Part shown: one piece after another, positions 6,958-10,855 of the stretch | Position numbering within the stretch: position 1 is the first letter of the stretch | Layout of the letters: each line of letters begins with the position of its first letter | Assembly (NCBI GenBank): GCA_018266965.1 | Contig: JAFDZJ010000079.1 | Coordinates: 1-10,855 of the forward strand | Direction: 5' to 3' | DNA from: Bacteroidota bacterium | GTDB lineage: Bacteria; Bacteroidota; Bacteroidia; Flavobacteriales; Weeksellaceae | DNA: 10,855 nt | Notes under the pieces: model-generated | What the model saw: the letters and a program-made list of their open reading frames with translations, nothing else | Told to the model about the DNA's origin: nothing | Databases searched by the model: none | Program-made: the position numbers and the translations under genes

Positions 6958-6987
6958 CAAAGATATAAAATTCAATCGGATACCAAA
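6958..6987 (-). promoter_or_regulatory. Bacteroidota-type promoter for the gene at 6369-6938
   Basis: On the minus strand TTTG (6987-6984) is followed after 18 bases by TATCTTTG (6965-6958), a full match to the Bacteroidota -33 / -7 (TAnnTTTG) pattern. The -7 box ends 19 bases before the ATG at 6938. This is the best-formed promoter in the window because both elements and the spacing are present. Confidence 0.65.
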
Positions 6988-7031
6988 TACTGATATGGTA
7001 TGGGATATCAAGGGTTACAAAATACTACTTC

Positions 7032-7520
7032 TCAATTTATTTTTTCAAAAGTTTGGAAACAAAAATTATAAGGATTTTTTTCATCTTTCTCGTTGAACTC
7101 TTCATGAGAAAGGCTCCATTTTTTTGGATTAATAGATGGGAAAAAAGTATCTGCCGAAAATTTTTCATCAACCAGAGTTACTTCCAATTTGTCTGCAATG
7201 TCGATGGTTTGTTTAAAAATTTCTGCACCACCAATTATCATGATATTTTCATCTATTTTTTGGGCAAATTTTATGGCTTCTTTCAGGCTGCCAACGATTA
7301 GTATTCCTTCTTGAAACCAATTTTCCTTTCTGGAAACTACTATATTGGTTCTGTTGGGCAATGGTTTTCCGATGCTTTCAAAAGTTTTTCTCCCCATAAT
7401 AATAGGGTGTCCGGAAGTTATTTTTTTGAAATGTTGCAAATCCTTTGGCATGTGCCACAATAATTGATTGTTCAGTCCAATTTCACCATTTTTTCCCATG
7501 GCAACCACAAGTGTAATCAT
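7032..7520 (-). CDS. folA: Dihydrofolate reductase
   Basis: A 162-residue cytoplasmic enzyme reducing dihydrofolate to tetrahydrofolate with NADPH; it is the trimethoprim target. The N-terminus I-T-L-V-V-A-M-G-K-N-G-E-I-G is typical. L21-W22-H-M-P25-K-D27-L-x-H-F-K contains the catalytic acid at D27, the same number as in E. coli. G43-R-K-T46 binds the NADPH phosphate, I49-S/G-x-P-L-P-N-R follows, and I95-I-G-G-A-E-I-F102 is the cofactor-binding glycine pair. Length is normal and no key residue is missing. The ATG at 7520 is fixed by the conserved N-terminus. No thymidylate synthase gene is next to it in this window, although the two are often neighbours. It is divergent from lemA across 83 bases. 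Confidence 0.95.
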   Translation of the reverse strand: MITLVVAMGKNGEIGLNNQLLWHMPKDLQHFKKITSGHPIIMGRKTFESIGKPLPNRTNIVVSRKENWFQEGILIVGSLKEAIKFAQKIDENIMIIGGAEIFKQTIDIADKLEVTLVDEKFSADTFFPSINPKKWSLSHEEFNEKDEKNPYNFCFQTFEKIN

Positions 7521-7563
7521 TGAAATAATTTTTGCAATTTTACGAATTTTATAAGATTATTTG

Positions 7564-7571
7564 TATATTTG
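7564..7571 (+). promoter_or_regulatory. Possible -7 box for the lemA operon
   Basis: TATATTTG matches TAnnTTTG 32 bases before the lemA ATG, in the 83-base divergent gap with folA (7521-7603). No clear -33 element is present at the usual distance. I find no matching box for folA on the other strand. Confidence 0.5.
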
Positions 7572-7603
7572 ATTTCACAAACATTAAATAAAAATTCAAA
7601 CAA

Positions 7604-8224
7604 ATGAAAAACAAAGGCTGTCTCGTTGCGGGAATTATGATTCCTCTAAGTGTAATAATTATTGGCATTTTATGTGTTCTTGCATTTATTTGGGGCCAAA
7701 AAGGATACAATAATTTTGTAAAACAAGAACAAAATGTTAATGCCAAATGGTCCAATGTAGAAACGGTTTACCAAAAAAGAGCGAATCTGATTCCTAATTT
7801 GGAGAGAACGGTAAAATCTTATTCCAACTTCGAGAAAACTACGCTTACAGATGTTATCAATGCAAGATCCAAAGCCACCGCTGTTACTATTGATCCTACC
7901 AATATGACGGAAGCAGATATGGCAAAATTCCAAGCATCACAAGGAGAATTGGGAGGTGCACTTAGCAAATTGATGGCGGTAGTAGAAAGTTATCCCAACT
8001 TGAAAGCCGACCAACAATACATCAATTTCCAAAGAGAATATGTGGCAATAGAAAATAGTATCAGAGCTGAAACTGTAAATTATAATGGAGCAGTACAAGA
8101 GTACAACACCAATATAAAAACATTTCCTAATAATATTTTGGCAAACTTTACCAATTTCAAGGAAAAACCACTTTTCAAAGCTGAAGCAGGTGCTGAAAAA
8201 GCTCCACAAGTATTTGGTGAATAA
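7604..8224 (+). CDS. lemA: LemA family membrane-anchored helical protein
   Basis: A 206-residue protein with one N-terminal membrane helix (about 7-30) and a helical domain outside the cytoplasm, the family's usual topology. Diagnostic stretches are V45-N-A-K-W-S-N-V-E-T-V-Y-Q-K-R-A-N-L-I-P64-N-L, then Y-N-x-A-V-x-E-Y-N-T followed by F-P near residue 165-175, and a short Pro-containing C-terminus. LemA proteins are widespread, but their biochemical role is not settled. Genes for them commonly sit beside TPM-domain genes, as here. The stop codon overlaps the next start by one base (TAATG), so translation is probably coupled. The downstream TPM proteins suggest a joint envelope function, which is inference. 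Confidence 0.92.
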   Translation: MKNKGCLVAGIMIPLSVIIIGILCVLAFIWGQKGYNNFVKQEQNVNAKWSNVETVYQKRANLIPNLERTVKSYSNFEKTTLTDVINARSKATAVTIDPTNMTEADMAKFQASQGELGGALSKLMAVVESYPNLKADQQYINFQREYVAIENSIRAETVNYNGAVQEYNTNIKTFPNNILANFTNFKEKPLFKAEAGAEKAPQVFGE

Positions 8225-8670
8225 TGAAAAATATATTTTCAGATCAACAGATTTCTCAATTGGTAGAAGCGATAAGAACTGCTGAACACCAATCTACCGG
8301 AGAAATCCGTGTGCATATCGACCAAACTACGGACAACGAAACCAATAACGCCACAGACAATGCTTCTGTGGCTTTTGATGTTTTCAAAAATTTGTGTTTG
8401 GGCAAAACAAAAGAAAAAAATGCAGTTTTATTTCATGTGAATTTTCATCAAAAATACCTTACTATCATTGGAGATACTGGTATCCACGAAAAAGTAAAAC
8501 AATCATTTTGGGACAATCTGCACGACACAACTACTCAACAATTTGCAAAAGGTCTATATTTTGAAGGTTTGAAAATAGCAATTTTGGAAACCGGAAAAGA
8601 ATTAAAAAAACATTTCCCAATACTAGGAAACAATCCAAACGAATTACCCGATGAAATTACCTTTTCTTAA
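8224..8670 (+). CDS. Soluble TPM-domain protein
   Basis: A 148-residue protein consisting of a single TPM domain (named for TLP18.3, Psb32 and MOLO-1), with no signal peptide or membrane segment, so probably cytoplasmic or peripheral. Typical landmarks are T25-G-E-I-R-V-H-I at the first strand, A50-F-D-V-F-K-N-L with K-T-K-E-K-N-A-V-L-F as the second helix and strand, the I81-I-G-D-T-G-I87 core, and H130-F-P near the end. Soluble TPM proteins of this type have been studied structurally in the flavobacterium Bizionia; no enzymatic activity is generally agreed, though the plant TLP18.3 domain was reported to have phosphatase activity. It starts inside the lemA stop (1-base overlap) and ends 20 bases into the next gene, so the three products are probably made in fixed proportion. 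Confidence 0.9.
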   Translation: MKNIFSDQQISQLVEAIRTAEHQSTGEIRVHIDQTTDNETNNATDNASVAFDVFKNLCLGKTKEKNAVLFHVNFHQKYLTIIGDTGIHEKVKQSFWDNLHDTTTQQFAKGLYFEGLKIAILETGKELKKHFPILGNNPNELPDEITFS

Positions 8671-9475
8671 AATAGTATTTTTAATGGCACTTTTGGGTTT
8701 CGTACAAGTATTGAATGCCCAATTCCAAGTGCCTCCAAAACCAGCAGTACTGTATCCTATATACGATGAAACTGGAACTTTGGACCAAAACCAACAAAAA
8801 ACACTCAACGAAAAATTAATAAAATTCAATGACTCAACCTCTGTACAAATCGAGGTGGTTATTATACCAACTACTCACGACGAAGATGTGAATTTTGCAG
8901 CTTGGCAAATTGGAGAGAAATGGGGAATTAGAAATAAGGAGAAAAATAATGGAATTGTTTTCCTTATTGCCAAGGACGACAGAAAGATGTCCATACAACA
9001 AGGGAGAGATGCCGAACAATATATAACGGCTTCTACTGCGGGGCAAATTTTGGACTATATGGTTACGCCCTATTTCAAACAAGGAAATTTTTATGAAGGG
9101 ATAGACCAAGGAACCAATGCCATTATGGATGCGGTTAGAGGAAAATTTCAACCTATAAAAAAAGAAACCAAACCGGAATCCGATTTCGATTTTTCAACAT
9201 TTATTATTGTGATAATTTTTATTGCATTCTTTATATATATCATTTCTAAAAATAATCACAATGACAATGATAATTATAATGACGGGGAAGATGTAGTGAT
9301 TTCTAGGAGAGGGAGAAGAAATTATCCTGGTGGATTTTTTCCTTTTCCGGGAAGTTTTGGAGGTGGCGGATTTGGTGGTGGATTCGGAGGCGGTAGTTCT
9401 GGTGGTGGCTTCGGTGGTTTTGGCGGAGGCGGTTCCGGTGGTTTTGGCGGAGGTGGTGCTTCCGGAGGCTGGTAA
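8651..9475 (+). CDS. Secreted, membrane-anchored TPM-domain protein with Gly-rich tail (YgcG type)
   Basis: A 274-residue protein: signal peptide 1-23 (cleavage after L-N-A, before Q24), a TPM domain about 35-165, one membrane helix about 183-199, a short Asn/Asp-rich and basic stretch (202-224), and a Gly/Ser/Phe-rich tail from about 231 that ends G-G-G-G-A-S-G-G-W. TPM landmarks are Y39-D-E-T-G-T-L near the start, V-Q-I-E-V-V-I-I at 65-72, the G-E-K-W-G-I-R-N/K-N-N-G-I-V-F-L segment at 88-105 and R111-K-M-S-I-Q-Q-G118. This is the YgcG-like architecture, with the TPM domain in the periplasm and the Gly-rich tail on the other side of the helix. The ATG at 8651 lies within the previous gene and gives a proper signal peptide. 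The tail is encoded by near-identical repeats, which may change length by slippage. Confidence 0.92.
   Translation: MKLPFLKIVFLMALLGFVQVLNAQFQVPPKPAVLYPIYDETGTLDQNQQKTLNEKLIKFNDSTSVQIEVVIIPTTHDEDVNFAAWQIGEKWGIRNKEKNNGIVFLIAKDDRKMSIQQGRDAEQYITASTAGQILDYMVTPYFKQGNFYEGIDQGTNAIMDAVRGKFQPIKKETKPESDFDFSTFIIVIIFIAFFIYIISKNNHNDNDNYNDGEDVVISRRGRRNYPGGFFPFPGSFGGGGFGGGFGGGSSGGGFGGFGGGGSGGFGGGGASGGW
9412..9453 (+). repeat. Short tandem repeat in the Gly-rich tail
   Basis: An 18-base unit encoding part of the Gly/Phe tail occurs at 9412-9429 and again, unchanged, at 9436-9453, giving a 24-base period. Looser copies of the same Gly codon pattern extend upstream to about 9357. The repeat is in frame (24 = 8 codons), so gain or loss would leave the reading frame intact. 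Confidence 0.75.
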
Positions 9476-9487
9476 AGTCTTTTTTAC

Positions 9488-9515
9488 TTTGATAATTAGT
9501 CGAATATTATATTTA
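9488..9515 (+). promoter_or_regulatory. Weak promoter candidate for the M3 peptidase gene
   Basis: TTTG (9488-9491) is followed after 16 bases by TATATTTA (9508-9515), one mismatch from TAnnTTTG, with the ATG 43 bases further on. The intergenic gap (9476-9558) has no strong terminator, so readthrough from the lemA operon is also possible. Confidence 0.3.
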
Positions 9516-9558
9516 GCCAAAATAAAATGGCAATTAAAATTAATTAAATAGCAAACTC

Positions 9559-10855
9559 ATGAAAAACATTGCAACAATATTTTATATTTCTGCTTTTGGA
9601 CTTACACTCAGTAGTTGTATTTCCGTGAAAATCACTCAAAATAATGATATTAATTCAACCAAAATGGAAAAATATCAAAATACTGAAAATAGCAATCCTT
9701 TATTAAGAAAAAGTACACTGCAATACCAAGCTCCAGAATTTAATATTATAAAAGATGAGCATTACAAACCAGCTTTTGCTTATGGATTAGCAGAACAAAT
9801 ACAAGAGATTGAGGCAATTACTAAAAATCCTCAAAAACCAACTTTTGACAATACAATTTTGGCTTTGGAGAACAGTGGACAAAATCTGAAAAGAGCGATT
9901 ACTGTTTTTTCCAATATCAATTCTGCCAATACCAATGATTATTTACAAAAATTAGATGAGGAATATGCTCCTATTTTTGCAGCTCATTCGGATAAAATTT
10001 ATTTGAATGATGTATTGTACAACAGGGTAAAAGCTGTGTATAATGACAGAAATTCATTGCATTTGGATCCAGAAAGTTTGAGGTTGGTAGAATATTATGA
10101 ACAACAGTTTGAAATTGCTGGTGCCAACCTAAGTGCCGACAAAAAAATGGAACTGAAAAAGGTAAATGAACAAATGGCAACTTTGCAATCCCAATTTTCT
10201 AATAAATTATTGGCTGCTAGGAAAGCTGGTGGACTTTTGATTACCGATGTTAAAGAACTCGATGGTCTTTCTAATGATGAAATTGCTGCTGCTGCCGAAG
10301 ATGCAAAAATTGCTGGAAAACCCGGACAATATCTTTTGGCATTGCAAAATACAACGCAACAACCACTATTGCAAAATTTGAAAAATAGAAAAACCCGTGA
10401 GAAATTATTTCGAGCTTCTTGGACTAGAGCAGAAAAAGGAGATGCTAATGATACTAGAGAAACGCTACAACAACTTGCAGCCTTAAGGCTTAAAAAAGCT
10501 CAAATTCTTGGTAAGAAAAATTTCGCAGAATGGAAATTGCAAGATCAAATGGCAAAAACTCCGGAAAGAGCAATGGACTTATTATCAAAAATTGCAAAAC
10601 CTGCAACCAATAGAGCCAATCAAGAAGCCAAGGAAATACAAAATCTTATTGATAGCCAAAAAGGAAACTTTCAACTGGAACCTTGGGATTGGAATTTCTA
10701 TGCAGAACAAGTAAGAAAAGCAAAGTATGACCTAGATGAGGCTCAATTAAAACCCTATTTCGAAGTAGTAACTGTTTTGGAAAAAGGAGTTTTCTTTGCT
10801 GCCGAAAAACTCTATGGTTTAAGTTTCAAAAAAAGACCAGACTTACCTGTCTATC
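9559..10855 (+). CDS. dcp: M3-family (Dcp-type) oligopeptidase lipoprotein, N-terminal part
   Basis: 432 codons are in the window and the frame is still open at its end; Dcp-type enzymes have about 680-700 residues, so the zinc site (HExxH, in the C-terminal half) is not visible. Residues 1-20 are a lipoprotein signal peptide with lipobox L17-S-S-C20, so the protein is likely lipid-anchored and periplasmic or surface-facing rather than cytoplasmic. Family landmarks are N46-P-L-L near the start of the mature domain, I63-I-K-D-E-H-Y-K-P-A-F73, and, near the cut, L-E-P-W-D-W-N-F-Y-A-E-Q-V-R-K-A-K-Y-D-L followed by L-K-P-Y-F-E. Dcp removes dipeptides from peptide C-termini and clears short peptides. 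It may be an oligopeptidase for nutrition or signal-peptide debris. The start was chosen for the lipobox; a promoter is only weakly suggested. Catalysis cannot be confirmed from this part. Confidence 0.9.
   Translation, partial: MKNIATIFYISAFGLTLSSCISVKITQNNDINSTKMEKYQNTENSNPLLRKSTLQYQAPEFNIIKDEHYKPAFAYGLAEQIQEIEAITKNPQKPTFDNTILALENSGQNLKRAITVFSNINSANTNDYLQKLDEEYAPIFAAHSDKIYLNDVLYNRVKAVYNDRNSLHLDPESLRLVEYYEQQFEIAGANLSADKKMELKKVNEQMATLQSQFSNKLLAARKAGGLLITDVKELDGLSNDEIAAAAEDAKIAGKPGQYLLALQNTTQQPLLQNLKNRKTREKLFRASWTRAEKGDANDTRETLQQLAALRLKKAQILGKKNFAEWKLQDQMAKTPERAMDLLSKIAKPATNRANQEAKEIQNLIDSQKGNFQLEPWDWNFYAEQVRKAKYDLDEAQLKPYFEVVTVLEKGVFFAAEKLYGLSFKKRPDLPVY

Noticed and set aside
6991..7010. Inverted repeat TGATAT/ATATCA after the folA stop
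   Set aside because: Only six A/T-rich pairs with no T-run, so not a convincing terminator or operator.
9474..9490. AAAGT/ACTTT stem after the secreted TPM gene
   Set aside because: Five weak base pairs with the T's in the loop rather than after the stem; unlikely to end transcription.
9194..9520. Minus-strand open frame rich in Thr, Ser, Ala and Lys opposite the Gly-rich tail
   Set aside because: Its composition is simply the complement of the Gly codon repeats, it has no recognisable domain, and the plus-strand TPM gene explains the region.
1..10855. Mobile element, defence system, CRISPR, tRNA or biosynthetic cluster
   Set aside because: No transposase, integrase, repeat array, tRNA-like cloverleaf or nuclease/effector gene is visible; gene content is housekeeping and envelope.

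Overview
The window looks like chromosomal core sequence from an AT-rich member of the Bacteroidota, most likely a flavobacterium in the Weeksellaceae/Flavobacteriaceae range. The evidence is a PorP/SprF-family type IX secretion outer-membrane protein, several copies of the Bacteroidota -7 promoter box TAnnTTTG just upstream of genes, few Shine-Dalgarno sites, and signal peptides ending in N-A-Q. The genus cannot be settled from this sequence alone. I see no tRNA, rRNA, CRISPR array, insertion sequence, phage gene or base-composition break, so nothing suggests recent transfer.

Layout. Positions 1-4040 form a leftward block read in the order PASTA-domain membrane protein (3018-4040), RluD-type pseudouridine synthase (1896-2963), PorP/SprF-like outer-membrane protein (894-1844) and a HemW-like radical SAM protein (843 to beyond base 1). 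Two hairpins lie inside this block. From the divergent 163-bp gap at 4041-4203 a rightward operon starts: D-Ala-D-Ala ligase (ddl), phosphopantetheine adenylyltransferase (coaD) and a TRIC/YicG-type membrane channel. It ends in a perfect 15-bp bidirectional terminator (6312-6346) shared with a convergent, uncharacterised two-helix membrane protein with a TPR-like tail (6369-6938). Dihydrofolate reductase (7032-7520) follows, also leftward. Divergent from it is a tightly overlapping rightward trio: lemA (7604-8224), a soluble TPM-domain protein (8224-8670) and a secreted, membrane-anchored TPM protein with a Gly-rich tail (8651-9475). The window closes inside a lipoprotein-type M3 oligopeptidase (from 9559).

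Functionally the window mixes envelope work (ddl, PASTA protein, PorP/SprF, LemA/TPM, M3 lipoprotein) with cofactor and RNA housekeeping (coaD, folA, hemW, rluD). No gap exceeds 300 bases; the longest is the 163-bp PASTA-ddl divergent region. Most of the window is ordinary. The parts worth a second look are the LemA-TPM-TPM overlap module, the terminator-like hairpin that carries the apparent ribosome-binding site of hemW, the kinase-less triple-PASTA protein divergent from ddl, and the uncharacterised protein at 6369-6938.
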